From Desulfobacteraceae bacterium (lineage in GTDB: Bacteria > Desulfobacterota > Desulfobacteria > Desulfobacterales > Desulfosalsimonadaceae), in the NCBI GenBank assembly GCA_011389515.1, contig JAABUA010000004.1:1-64000 (forward strand): a stretch of DNA of 64,000 nucleotides, written 5' to 3'. The position numbers and the translations under genes were made by a program. A model generated the notes under the pieces. That model did not search any database, was not told where the DNA came from, and saw only the letters and a list, made by a program, of their open reading frames with translations. Shown here piece after piece: positions 55,457 through 63,860 of this stretch (position 1 is the first letter of the stretch; every line of letters starts with the position of its first letter).

Positions 55457-58084
55457 TTACAGCTGAAACGCACGCTTTCGGAATCGCTGCCGGATCACTT
55501 CCGCGAGTGTGTTGATCACGAATGTCAGGAGAAACAGACAAAGCGCGGCCAGAAAAAGGATGCGAAAATGCGTGCCAAAAATAACGGCTTCCGGCAGTTC
55601 TACGGCAATATTGGCGGAAAGGGTCCGAAACCCGTTGAAAATATTCCATTCCATTACGGGCGTATTGCCCGTGGCCATCAAAACGATCATGGTCTCGCCA
55701 ACGGCCCTACCCAAACCCAGCATCACAGCGGAAAAAAGCCCGCTGGCAGCAGTGGGGATGATGATTTTCACTGCGGTCTGCCAGGGAGTGGCCCCGGCTG
55801 CCAGAGATCCGGAGCGCAGATGATCGGGCACGCTGGAAAGAGCATCCTCGGCAAGGGTATAGACCGCAGGGATAATGGCAAACCCCATGACAAACCCGAC
55901 CACCAGGGCGTTACGCTGTACGTAGGTGCCCATGACCTGTCCCAGAACGGGAAAATCCCCCCGGGAATCAAAGCCGATTGCCGTGAGAAGTGATGCCAGA
56001 AGCCATGCCAGAGCAATGGCCGCGGCCCCGCCGGCAAGAAACTTGGAAAACTCCACAACACCGGATTGAAAGCGGGTGTAATTGGCGGTTTTGCTCCTTA
56101 ACCACGGGTTGATTTTAAATCCGTACAAAAAGACCAGCGTCACTGCGGATACCGGCAGAAACATGATAAACCAGCCGCCGGTGCCGGTGCCGATCTGACC
56201 GTCGAGCCAGGCCTTGATATTCCCGGCAAACAAAAGTCTTTCAAGGACCGGTCCGGCCACGCCTGCCAGCCAGATGCCGGCAGGCAAGGCAAGAATTAAA
56301 AGCAGGTAAAAGCGGAACCGGGTCAGCCGGACGTACGAATGGACGGGCATCAGTTGAAACAGGTATGCCGCAGCCACGAAACTGACCGGTACAGTAACAA
56401 ACGCGGCCAGCACCGAGGTGATGTTTCCTTCGACAAAGCTTGCAAAAATCAGCGCTGCAAGAAAGCCCAGTACCACGGTGGGAAGGCTCTCCATAAATTC
56501 CACCAGGGGTTTGATTCGCGCCCGGAGCGCTTTGTTTTCAAGAAATTCGGTTGTATACACGGCGGCCAGCAGCGCTAAAGGCACACCGAAAATCATGGAG
56601 TAAAAGGTCGCTTTCAGGGTGCCGAAAATAAGGGGGACGAGACTGTATTTCGGCTCGAAATCATCGGTGCCGCTAGAGGACTGCCAGATATGCAGCGGTT
56701 CGTTCATCCCCTCGTAATGGACCTTTCCAAAAAGGGTATGCAGCGTTGCCGCCGGATGCTTGCGGTCCATTTCCCAGGCGGTAAAGCCGGAAGGGGTGAT
56801 GGCCGCAAGCAAGTCATCCCGGGGTCCGATAGCCAGAGCCGAAACCGCAGCGTCTCCCGTTTTTTGTTCAGCCAGTGTCTGGTTGCTGGTGACATGAAAC
56901 AGGCGAACCGTTCCGTCGGCAAAACCGGCACCCAAAAGACGGCTTCGCATGGATGCGGCAAAACTCGTCACGGCTGCAGGTCCCGGGCCCAAATCATGGA
57001 CCATGGTCAGTTCGTTTCCGTCGTTGCTTGTTGCATTTTCCGGCTGTGTTCGAAACCATACCCGAATCTGCCCCTGAGAATCGCCCGCGACCAGCGTGGT
57101 CTTACCGATTAGAAATGATAGAGCGGTAATTTGTGCATTTTTGCCGGAAAGCAGATCGACTTCCTCGGCCACGACCGGCCTTTGGTTGTTCCGGGTATCG
57201 ACTCGGAGCAGATGTCCATCTTCCCATGATAGATACGCTGTATCCCCGCGGCCGGAAAGCCCCAGAAATTTTGGCATCCCGTGGTCGGCAAGGTCGAGTT
57301 CCAGGGAACCACCGGACATAGTGCTGGTTTCCTGGCCGGTGAGCAGATTGCGGCGGGTGACAATATTTTGAACCCGGAACATGCCATCATCGCTTAATGT
57401 AGCAACCATCGGTCCCGAAGAAAGCATGGAAACCGCCATTTGCTGGATGTCGGTATAACCCGAATCAATAACCGGCAGGGGATTTACTTCCAGTCGAAGG
57501 TGCCGCAGCTGCCCGATGGGGGTCCGCTGGACGATGCCTTGCTCATAAACCGCTGTCTGACCAACTTCCAGACCTGCTATTTTCTTCGGAAGATTGGTCT
57601 CGTCAAGCAGAAATGCGGTTTTAAAGCCGATATTCACCAGCTGAATGGCGCCATCGGCAAAAGCGGCGCCGAGCATGCCGGAATCCGCGTCATAGGTCAA
57701 TGCCTGGGGCGCATGTCCGTCGAAAATATCCAGATCGGCAAGAACCTGTCCGGTGTCCATGCGAAAAGAACGTATTCGGCCGGCGCCTTTTTGGGCGCTC
57801 CAGGCCGATAGCCGGTACTCATCCGCTACAAGTACAGTCGACTGGCCCTGCCCGTTTTCGCTGATTTCCGATTCATGCAGAAAATTCACCTCTGCCGGAT
57901 AAAAGAGCGGCACCACCACGGAGGTAAGAAAGACAAAAACCCCTGTTATCGCTAAAATGGTGCCCAGGCCGCCGAATGTGATCAGCGTTTTGGCAGTCCA
58001 ATCCGCGATTTTCACGCGTCTTTTTGTTTTGTAGCGCCTGCCGGCGCCGGTAAATCGCTTGGAATCAGGCATGTCAATTACCAT
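55457..58084 (-). CDS. pstC: Phosphate ABC permease PstC, long form with beta-propeller-like domain
   Basis: About 875 residues. After a first transmembrane helix (~45-68) comes a ~400-residue periplasmic region with WD40/propeller-like repeats (LAIGPRDDLLAAITPSGFTA, ALSFLIGKTTLVAGDSQGQI), then the permease core from ~490 with GVPLALLAAVYTTEFL, the helix FMESLPTVVLGFLAAL, and RSGSLAAGATPWQTAVKIII. Together with the long PstA it builds an importer with a large outer-face platform of unknown role. Candidate starts are ATG 58084 or 58072; neither has a good ribosome-binding site. Confidence 0.88.
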   Translation of the reverse strand: MVIDMPDSKRFTGAGRRYKTKRRVKIADWTAKTLITFGGLGTILAITGVFVFLTSVVVPLFYPAEVNFLHESEISENGQGQSTVLVADEYRLSAWSAQKGAGRIRSFRMDTGQVLADLDIFDGHAPQALTYDADSGMLGAAFADGAIQLVNIGFKTAFLLDETNLPKKIAGLEVGQTAVYEQGIVQRTPIGQLRHLRLEVNPLPVIDSGYTDIQQMAVSMLSSGPMVATLSDDGMFRVQNIVTRRNLLTGQETSTMSGGSLELDLADHGMPKFLGLSGRGDTAYLSWEDGHLLRVDTRNNQRPVVAEEVDLLSGKNAQITALSFLIGKTTLVAGDSQGQIRVWFRTQPENATSNDGNELTMVHDLGPGPAAVTSFAASMRSRLLGAGFADGTVRLFHVTSNQTLAEQKTGDAAVSALAIGPRDDLLAAITPSGFTAWEMDRKHPAATLHTLFGKVHYEGMNEPLHIWQSSSGTDDFEPKYSLVPLIFGTLKATFYSMIFGVPLALLAAVYTTEFLENKALRARIKPLVEFMESLPTVVLGFLAALIFASFVEGNITSVLAAFVTVPVSFVAAAYLFQLMPVHSYVRLTRFRFYLLLILALPAGIWLAGVAGPVLERLLFAGNIKAWLDGQIGTGTGGWFIMFLPVSAVTLVFLYGFKINPWLRSKTANYTRFQSGVVEFSKFLAGGAAAIALAWLLASLLTAIGFDSRGDFPVLGQVMGTYVQRNALVVGFVMGFAIIPAVYTLAEDALSSVPDHLRSGSLAAGATPWQTAVKIIIPTAASGLFSAVMLGLGRAVGETMIVLMATGNTPVMEWNIFNGFRTLSANIAVELPEAVIFGTHFRILFLAALCLFLLTFVINTLAEVIRQRFRKRAFQL

Positions 58085-58184
58085 CAAAATATATTTTCAA
58101 ACATCCGTCCCGCTTGCAATGCCCGGACACGGCGCAAAAAGCGTTTGGTTCCGGGCATTGCCTACTGAATTGCCTGCAATGAAC

Positions 58185-59168
58185 TTATCGAATGCTCATT
58201 TTTTCCAGTTGCTCTTTGGCGATCAACTGGGTAACCGGATAATACCCATCCCGAACAACATCTTCCTGCCCATCACGGCTGAATATGTATTTAATAAACT
58301 CGCGCCGCAAAGGATTAATTTGACTGCCGGGCCGGTGATTCACATACACAAAAAGGAAGCGTGCGAGCGGATATTCGCCGGTGTATGCATTTTCAGGAGC
58401 GGCGGCAACGCACTGATCGTTGGGGGAGACGGCAAGGGGCACGGCCCGCACGTCCGCAGTCATATAGCCGATGCCCGAGTAACCGATGCCGGCCAGTTCG
58501 CTGGCCACGCCCTGGACCACAGAGGAACTGCCCGGCTGCTCCTTGACTTCATCCTTGAAGTCGCCACCAAACAGAGCATTATCCTTGAAGAAACCGTAGG
58601 TACCGGATGCGGCGTTTCTGCCATAGAGGCTGATGGGCATATTCGCCAAACGGCCGGTTACACCGACATCCCCCCATGTGCGCAGGTCGCTGTCATGTCC
58701 GCCCCTTCGGGTTTTGGAAAAAATGGCGTCCACCTGCTGCAGGGTAAGGCATTCGATGGGATTGTCCTTGTGAACATATACGGCAAGCATGTCAATGCTG
58801 GTGGCCAGATCGGTTGGTTTGTAACCGTAGCGCTTCTCGAAATTATCGATTTCATTGCCCTTCATGGGACGGCTCATGGGGCCGAAGTGGGCTGTCCCAC
58901 TTACCAGGGCGGGCGGCGCCGTGGAAGAACCTTTTCCCTCGATCTCGATCTGTACATTTGGGTAGTGTGCCAGAAAGCCTTCCGCCCAAAGCGTCATCTC
59001 GTTGTTCATGGAATCAGAGCCGATACTTTTTAGGCTCCCGGAAATGCCCGAAACCGGGCTGTAGGGTTTAAGAGCCGGATCCACCAGATCGGATGCATGG
59101 CTCAAAGCGGGTATTGCCAGCATGATTGCCAACGTACACATCATTATTCGCTTAACTGTTTTCTGCAT
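58185..59168 (-). CDS. pstS: Phosphate-binding periplasmic protein PstS
   Basis: About 327 residues with a signal peptide (MMCTLAIMLAIPALSHA). The phosphate-binding fold is visible in SIGSDSMNNEMTLWAEGF, EIEGKGSSTAPPALVSGTAH, FGPMSRPMKG and GRNAASGTYGFFKD. ATG 59168 is used because GGAG lies 9 bp before it. PstS selects phosphate over arsenate, which matters because this operon appears to be headed by an arsenic regulator. Confidence 0.92.
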   Translation of the reverse strand: MQKTVKRIMMCTLAIMLAIPALSHASDLVDPALKPYSPVSGISGSLKSIGSDSMNNEMTLWAEGFLAHYPNVQIEIEGKGSSTAPPALVSGTAHFGPMSRPMKGNEIDNFEKRYGYKPTDLATSIDMLAVYVHKDNPIECLTLQQVDAIFSKTRRGGHDSDLRTWGDVGVTGRLANMPISLYGRNAASGTYGFFKDNALFGGDFKDEVKEQPGSSSVVQGVASELAGIGYSGIGYMTADVRAVPLAVSPNDQCVAAAPENAYTGEYPLARFLFVYVNHRPGSQINPLRREFIKYIFSRDGQEDVVRDGYYPVTQLIAKEQLEKMSIR

Positions 59169-59251
59169 TGTCTTCATCTCCTTTTTTTTTGTTGGTATTC
59201 TTTCACCTGTAAAATCTGCCGCCCCTGTTTGCCCTCCATCGAAAAACAGAT

Positions 59252-60058
59252 TCAGGCAGGTGGCATTTCATGCAGGTCAATCTGTATCCAATTGGAAATA
59301 TAGACATCCAATTGGTCGCGGGCCTGCCGGAAGATCCGCATTTTCTGGTCATCCGTACCAATAGCTTCCACCGGATCCGGCACGGGCCAGTGAAGTCTTC
59401 GTGTAACGCCCGGAAATACGGGCGTATGTTCCTCGGCAACAGGACAGACGGTTATGAGATAATCAAAATGAACCCTGCCGATGAAATCCATTACGGTTTT
59501 GGGTTTTTGCTCCGAAATGTCGATCCCGATTTCTTTCATAACTTCAAAGGTCATCGGCGGGATCTTTCTTGGCGCAACCCCTGCACTCACCACTTCGTAC
59601 GCCGGCCCCCCTCTTTCTCGAAGAAGGGCTTCGGCCATCTGGCTACGGCAGGAATTACCCGTGCACAGGAACAGAACCCGCCGAACGTCGGTTTGTATCG
59701 CAGGGGGTGGGTTGATCTGGATAGTGACTGCCCGCCGGGCTGTATCCGCCTGAAGAATCGGATCTTCTTTTACCGCTCTGGCCATCCAGTCAAGAAGGGG
59801 AAGCGTTGTTTCATGGCCTTCTCTTTCCGGCCACTGGTACAGGCGCCACCGTCCTATACGCTTTGACACGACGAGGCCGGCGTCTTCGAGAACATGCAGG
59901 TGCTTGGAAACCGTTGACGGCGCCAGTCCCAAAATATCGACGAAGTGTTGAAGGCTTAATGCCCCGCCCTGGAGACACATGAGCATGCGGACTCTGACGT
60001 CCTCTGAGAGGGCTTTTGAAAAGCCGCAGATCCGATTAATTATTGCTCCTGCTTCCAT
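59252..60058 (-). CDS. ArsR repressor fused to low-molecular-weight phosphatase/ArsC domain
   Basis: 268 residues. Residues 1-~95 are an ArsR-type winged helix (HFVDILGLAPSTVSKHLHVL at 38-57) lacking the usual ELCVC metalloid site; only Cys11 and Cys28 are present. After a Pro-rich linker, residues 125-268 are an ArsC-like phosphatase domain with P-loop LCTGNSCRS (Cys132, Arg138) and acid loop WPVPDP. The second redox Cys of ArsC is matched by TVCPVAEE but the third is replaced (Thr at +7), so the thioredoxin-type mechanism cannot run unchanged; it may be a sensor. It is the first gene of the pst run; AAGGAG precedes the ATG. Confidence 0.9.
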   Translation of the reverse strand: MEAGAIINRICGFSKALSEDVRVRMLMCLQGGALSLQHFVDILGLAPSTVSKHLHVLEDAGLVVSKRIGRWRLYQWPEREGHETTLPLLDWMARAVKEDPILQADTARRAVTIQINPPPAIQTDVRRVLFLCTGNSCRSQMAEALLRERGGPAYEVVSAGVAPRKIPPMTFEVMKEIGIDISEQKPKTVMDFIGRVHFDYLITVCPVAEEHTPVFPGVTRRLHWPVPDPVEAIGTDDQKMRIFRQARDQLDVYISNWIQIDLHEMPPA

Positions 60059-60097
60059 GTTGTTTCATTCTCCTTTCACAAACATTGTTTAAACGTT

Positions 60098-60125
60098 ATT
60101 ATAGTTCGCGAAACTACGAAATCAA
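60098..60125 (-). promoter_or_regulatory. Promoter of the arsRC-pst operon
   Basis: On the minus strand TTGATT, 16 bp, TATAAT, about 40 bp before the ArsR-ArsC fusion gene. No other equally good promoter is visible in the short gaps between the following genes. Confidence 0.65.
60102..60116. promoter_or_regulatory. Candidate operator of the ArsR-ArsC fusion
   Basis: TAGTTCGCGAAACTA, arms TAGTT / AACTA around CGCGA. It lies between the -35 and -10 boxes and overlaps the edge of the -10, an ideal place for a repressor. Confidence 0.6.
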
Positions 60126-60206
60126 GAAAAATTTTGTTACATTTGTGTGACAAGTGATATTGTCTCTTTTTTCCTTGACACATCCGGCCCAGGTCATTAT
60201 TTTCAT

Positions 60207-60239
60207 TTAGCAAGTTAGCTAATCATATAAGCCAATTAA
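60207..60239. promoter_or_regulatory. Operator-like words upstream of the second arsR
   Basis: TTAGCAAGTTAG followed by AAGCCAATTAA, 18 to 50 bp before the arsR start. Both resemble TTAGCCAATTAA inside the operator candidate of the first arsR. Confidence 0.5.
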
Positions 60240-60256
60240 TCCAAGGAACAAATCCA

Positions 60257-60655
60257 ATGGAAAAAACACTCAAACGAATCAAGGCTCTTGCCGACGGCAA
60301 CCGCATGCGGACTATCATGGCGCTGTCGGCCCATGATGAGCTCTGCGTCTGCCAGATTACCGAGCTTTTGCAGGTATCGACGCCAACGGTTTCGAGGCAC
60401 ATGAGCGTTCTTCAGAACGCCGGGCTGGTGGAAAACCGGAAAGACGCCCGGTGGGTGCATTACCGTCTGGCATCCGGCTTCCCGGAGGCGTTGTTGAACT
60501 GGGTACAGACTTCTGTGAAAGGCTCCGAGATTATTGCAAACGACCGGAAAACCCTCGAAACCATCGTCGCAAATCCGGTCGATGAGCTTTGCAAGGCCCG
60601 GAAACAGCGGAAGGAATCAGAGCTTTTAACAATTATGAACGAAATTACGGAGTAA
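60257..60655 (+). CDS. arsR: ArsR-family arsenite-responsive repressor (second)
   Basis: 132 residues, clearly related to the ArsR at 48997: ELCVCQITELL carries the As(III) Cys pair, and STPTVSRHMSVLQNAGLVENR is the recognition region. AAGGAAC precedes the ATG. It is the first gene of the plus-strand unit with the AhpD-ArsD fusion and arsA and is divergent from the ArsR-ArsC fusion, with about 200 bp between them. Confidence 0.94.
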   Translation: MEKTLKRIKALADGNRMRTIMALSAHDELCVCQITELLQVSTPTVSRHMSVLQNAGLVENRKDARWVHYRLASGFPEALLNWVQTSVKGSEIIANDRKTLETIVANPVDELCKARKQRKESELLTIMNEITE

Positions 60656-60669
60656 AAAGGAGAATAGAA

Positions 60670-61332
60670 ATGGATGAGAGAACAAAAGAACTCATCGCCA
60701 TCGGCGCGTCCGTGGCGACCAACTGCCAGCCCTGCCTGACACATCACGTGGACAAGGCCGATGAAATGGGCATAGACGAAGCGGATATCCGGGAGGCCCT
60801 TGCCATCGGTGCCCAGGTGCAGAAGGGCGGGGTGAACGCCATGCAGCGTTTTATTGAAAGGTCTTTTGATGCGAAACTGGATAAAATGGCTTCACGAAAG
60901 AAGAACAAGGCTGCTTCCCTGAAGGTATATGACCCGCCCATGTGTTGTTCCACCGGCGTATGCGGGACCAATGTCAGCGATGAACTCGTCGAATTTGCCG
61001 GTCTGCTGAAAAAGGCAGCGGCACGCGGCATCGACGTCCAGCGTTTTAATCTGGCCCAGGAGCCGCAGGCGTTCGCTGAAAACAGCGCCGTCCGGGAAGC
61101 CATGGCAAAACTCGGCCAGGACGGACTTCCCCTGGTGTTTGTGGATGATGAACTGGCGATATCCGGCCGGTATCCGAACAGAAAAGAACTCGAAGCTCTG
61201 TTGGGAATCGAAGTCGGCAATGCCCCGGAAAATGCCGGGAAAAATACCATACAGGGCGCCGGTGTGATTTCCCTTACAGGCACAGCAGCCTCCGGTTCCG
61301 GAGAATGCGGCCCGGGAGGGGGGTGCTGCTGA
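60670..61332 (+). CDS. AhpD-like domain fused to ArsD arsenic metallochaperone
   Basis: 220 residues. Residues 1-~75 form a carboxymuconolactone-decarboxylase/AhpD domain with the complete catalytic pattern: Glu7, Cys19-x2-Cys22 and His26 (TNCQPCLTHH). Residues ~84-185 are ArsD, with DPPMCCSTGVCG holding Cys92, Cys93 and Cys98, equivalent to the arsenite-binding Cys12, 13 and 18 of R773 ArsD. A Gly-rich tail ends in CC. ArsD hands As(III) to ArsA; the AhpD part could reduce or form a disulfide during loading. AAGGAG precedes ATG 60670. The stop overlaps the arsA start (TGATG). Confidence 0.92.
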   Translation: MDERTKELIAIGASVATNCQPCLTHHVDKADEMGIDEADIREALAIGAQVQKGGVNAMQRFIERSFDAKLDKMASRKKNKAASLKVYDPPMCCSTGVCGTNVSDELVEFAGLLKKAAARGIDVQRFNLAQEPQAFAENSAVREAMAKLGQDGLPLVFVDDELAISGRYPNRKELEALLGIEVGNAPENAGKNTIQGAGVISLTGTAASGSGECGPGGGCC

Positions 61333-63083
61333 TGTTAGGAATCATGGAAACAACACCCCGGTTTGTTTTTTTCACCGGAAAGGGGGGCGTGGGTAAAACC
61401 TCCATCTCCTGCATGCTCGCAACGGCCCTGGCGGACCAGGGAAAGAAAGTGCTTCTTATCAGCACGGACCCCGCGTCCAATTTGGATGAAGTGCTGGAGG
61501 CGGAGTTGGGCGGAACCCCTTCTCCCGTGCCTGGCTGCGATAACCTTTGGGCCATGAATATCGACCCGGTAGATGCCGCGGAAAGGTACAAAGAACGAAT
61601 CGTAGGTCCGTATCGGGGCGTTTTGCCGGATGAGTCCGTCGCCGCCATCGAAGAGCAGCTTTCCGGGGCCTGCACCGTCGAAATCGCCGCGTTCAACGAG
61701 TTTTCCGGTGTGATCGGGGATGAAAAGACCGTGGCGGAGTATGACCATGTGATTCTGGACACCGCGCCCACGGGGCATACCCTTCGCCTGCTCAACCTGC
61801 CCGCGGCGTGGAACGATTTTGTCCTTTCCAATACCAGCGGCAGCTCCTGCCTGGGACCGATGTCCGGCCTTACGGAGCAGCGACAAATTTATGAAAAGGC
61901 CGTGAGTGCGCTCACGGATTCCCAAAGGACGCTGCTGGTGCTGGTGGCACGCGCCGAGCCGATCACTCTGGAGGAAGCCTCCCGGGCAGCGGCCGAACTG
62001 GGCGATACCGGAATACAAAACCAGCACCTGATTGTCAACGGCGTCTTTGAGAGTGATTCCGACGATCCGGTGGCCGCAGCGTTTGCCGCGCAGGCGAAAA
62101 GCGCCATGGCATCTATTCCGAAAAACATCGCGCATTTGCCGCGCACCCGGATCGGTTTCCGGCCGGAAGGACTGACCGGCATCGAATCTTTACGAAAAGC
62201 GATCCGAAACGAGCCTTCCGCAACAGATCCGGAACTCGGGGAAAGGCTTCGAGGCGAAGTGGAGAAAATCGACGCATCCAACGGAAACTGGGAGAAAATG
62301 ATCGACCAGCTCGAAACCGCGGGCAAGGGGCTGGTCATGTGCATGGGCAAAGGCGGCGTGGGAAAAACCACCATGGCCGTCACCATCGCCGTTGAACTGG
62401 CCCGGCGCGGGTATCCTGTCCATCTTTCCACCACCGACCCCGCTGCCCATATCGACCAGGTGCTGCAAGAAGATCTGGATGGTCTGGAAGTCAGCCGAAT
62501 CGATCCCAAAGCCGAAACCGACAAGTACGTACAAAGCGTCATCGACCAGAAAAAAGACCATCTGTCCCCGGAGGACATGGAACTGCTTAAAGAGGAGCTG
62601 CGCTCCCCATGCATAGAAGAAATCGCGGTTTTCCAGGCATTCGCCCGCGCGGTCGATCAGGGGAAAGACCACTTTATCGTACTGGATACTGCGCCCACCG
62701 GACATACCCTGCTATTGATGGATGCAACTGAGGCCTATCACCGGGAGGTGGAAAAAAATGCCGAAGGCGTGCCTGCTGAAGTCAGGGACCTACTCCCCCG
62801 GCTGCGCGACCCAAAGTTCACGAAAATCTTTATGGTGACCCTGGCGCAGGCGACGCCGGTCCACGAAGCCCGGCGACTGGAAGAAGATTTGGAGCGGGCC
62901 GGCATCCGCACATATGGCTGGATCATCAACCAGAGCTTTGCGGTCTCGGGGACCAATGACCCGGTATTGGCCACTCACGGATTAAACGAAGTGAAATATA
63001 TCCGGGAAGTGGAATCAAACGGCAATGGAAGGTTGGCCATTTTCCCATGGATGCCGGATCAGGGGCAAAACGTGCGGCTTTAA
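61332..63083 (+). CDS. arsA: Arsenite-stimulated ATPase ArsA
   Basis: About 583 residues with two homologous ATPase halves. P-loops are FFTGKGGVGKTSISCM and MCMGKGGVGKTTMAV; each half has a signature DTAPTGHTL. As(III)-binding Cys are likely those in LSGACTVEIAAF, SSCLGP and LRSPCIEEIAVF, at positions like Cys113/172/422 of R773 ArsA. It energises arsenite export. No arsB lies in this unit; Acr3 13 kb away may be its partner. Translation is coupled to the ArsD fusion. Confidence 0.95.
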   Translation: MLGIMETTPRFVFFTGKGGVGKTSISCMLATALADQGKKVLLISTDPASNLDEVLEAELGGTPSPVPGCDNLWAMNIDPVDAAERYKERIVGPYRGVLPDESVAAIEEQLSGACTVEIAAFNEFSGVIGDEKTVAEYDHVILDTAPTGHTLRLLNLPAAWNDFVLSNTSGSSCLGPMSGLTEQRQIYEKAVSALTDSQRTLLVLVARAEPITLEEASRAAAELGDTGIQNQHLIVNGVFESDSDDPVAAAFAAQAKSAMASIPKNIAHLPRTRIGFRPEGLTGIESLRKAIRNEPSATDPELGERLRGEVEKIDASNGNWEKMIDQLETAGKGLVMCMGKGGVGKTTMAVTIAVELARRGYPVHLSTTDPAAHIDQVLQEDLDGLEVSRIDPKAETDKYVQSVIDQKKDHLSPEDMELLKEELRSPCIEEIAVFQAFARAVDQGKDHFIVLDTAPTGHTLLLMDATEAYHREVEKNAEGVPAEVRDLLPRLRDPKFTKIFMVTLAQATPVHEARRLEEDLERAGIRTYGWIINQSFAVSGTNDPVLATHGLNEVKYIREVESNGNGRLAIFPWMPDQGQNVRL

Positions 63084-63115
63084 CCGAAGTCGAATCCAGA
63101 AAGGTATGTTTCAAG

Positions 63116-63826
63116 TTATAAAACGCTGATAAGCGGCACGGAAATAAAATATATCCCCAACCCCCCGATAACCACACCGGCCCCTTTTCGAAACCAGGCC
63201 CCTGCCCCCTGCCATGCCGCACTTTCCGTAAACTTCCGGACGACGGCTGCGGAACTGCCTGCAAAAACTATCGGCAGACAATGACCCAGGGCAAACATCA
63301 GCATCATGATGGATCCGGCAACAATTTCCTGCTGAACGGTCACAATGGCTAAAATCGGTGCGATAAATCCGAAAGTGCAGGAACCGGACAAAACCCCGTA
63401 GGCAAGACCCAGGCCGAACGCCCCGGATATTCCTTTTAATTTCAGTCGATAAAGCAAGCCTCCGGACATGGTGCATGCCTGCACCCCAAGCATTCCCAGG
63501 GCCACCCAGATCAAAACGACACCTACGGCCAGCTGGAGCCATATACCCACGTCGCCGAGCATCCTCCCCATAATGGCGCAAACAATACCCACCGTTGCAA
63601 TGGTGATAAACAGGCCAAACGTAAATGCCCCGGCATACCATCCCGCCCGCCGAGGACGGACTGCGACTTCCTGACCGCCGACGTAGGCTACGATCAAAGG
63701 GATAGAAGCAAGGTGACACGGACTGAAGAGCACACTGACCATTCCCCAGGCAAAAGCACCTGTAGCAGCCAGGGCAAGGCCCCCGGACATCCATTGATTT
63801 ACAGTAATTAAAAACGGGTCCAGCAT
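63116..63826 (-). CDS. CcdA-like transmembrane thiol-disulfide transporter
   Basis: 236 residues with six transmembrane helices. The two redox Cys are in SVLFSPCHLASIPLIVAYVG and LSGSCTFGFIAPILAIV, the paired Cys of the CcdA/DsbD family. It carries reducing power from cytoplasmic thioredoxin to the cell exterior. It is 34 bp after the thioredoxin gene and convergent with arsA. Confidence 0.9.
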   Translation of the reverse strand: MLDPFLITVNQWMSGGLALAATGAFAWGMVSVLFSPCHLASIPLIVAYVGGQEVAVRPRRAGWYAGAFTFGLFITIATVGIVCAIMGRMLGDVGIWLQLAVGVVLIWVALGMLGVQACTMSGGLLYRLKLKGISGAFGLGLAYGVLSGSCTFGFIAPILAIVTVQQEIVAGSIMMLMFALGHCLPIVFAGSSAAVVRKFTESAAWQGAGAWFRKGAGVVIGGLGIYFISVPLISVL

Positions 63827-63860
63827 TTTATGTCCCCTTCCAATATATCGATAAGCTTTA

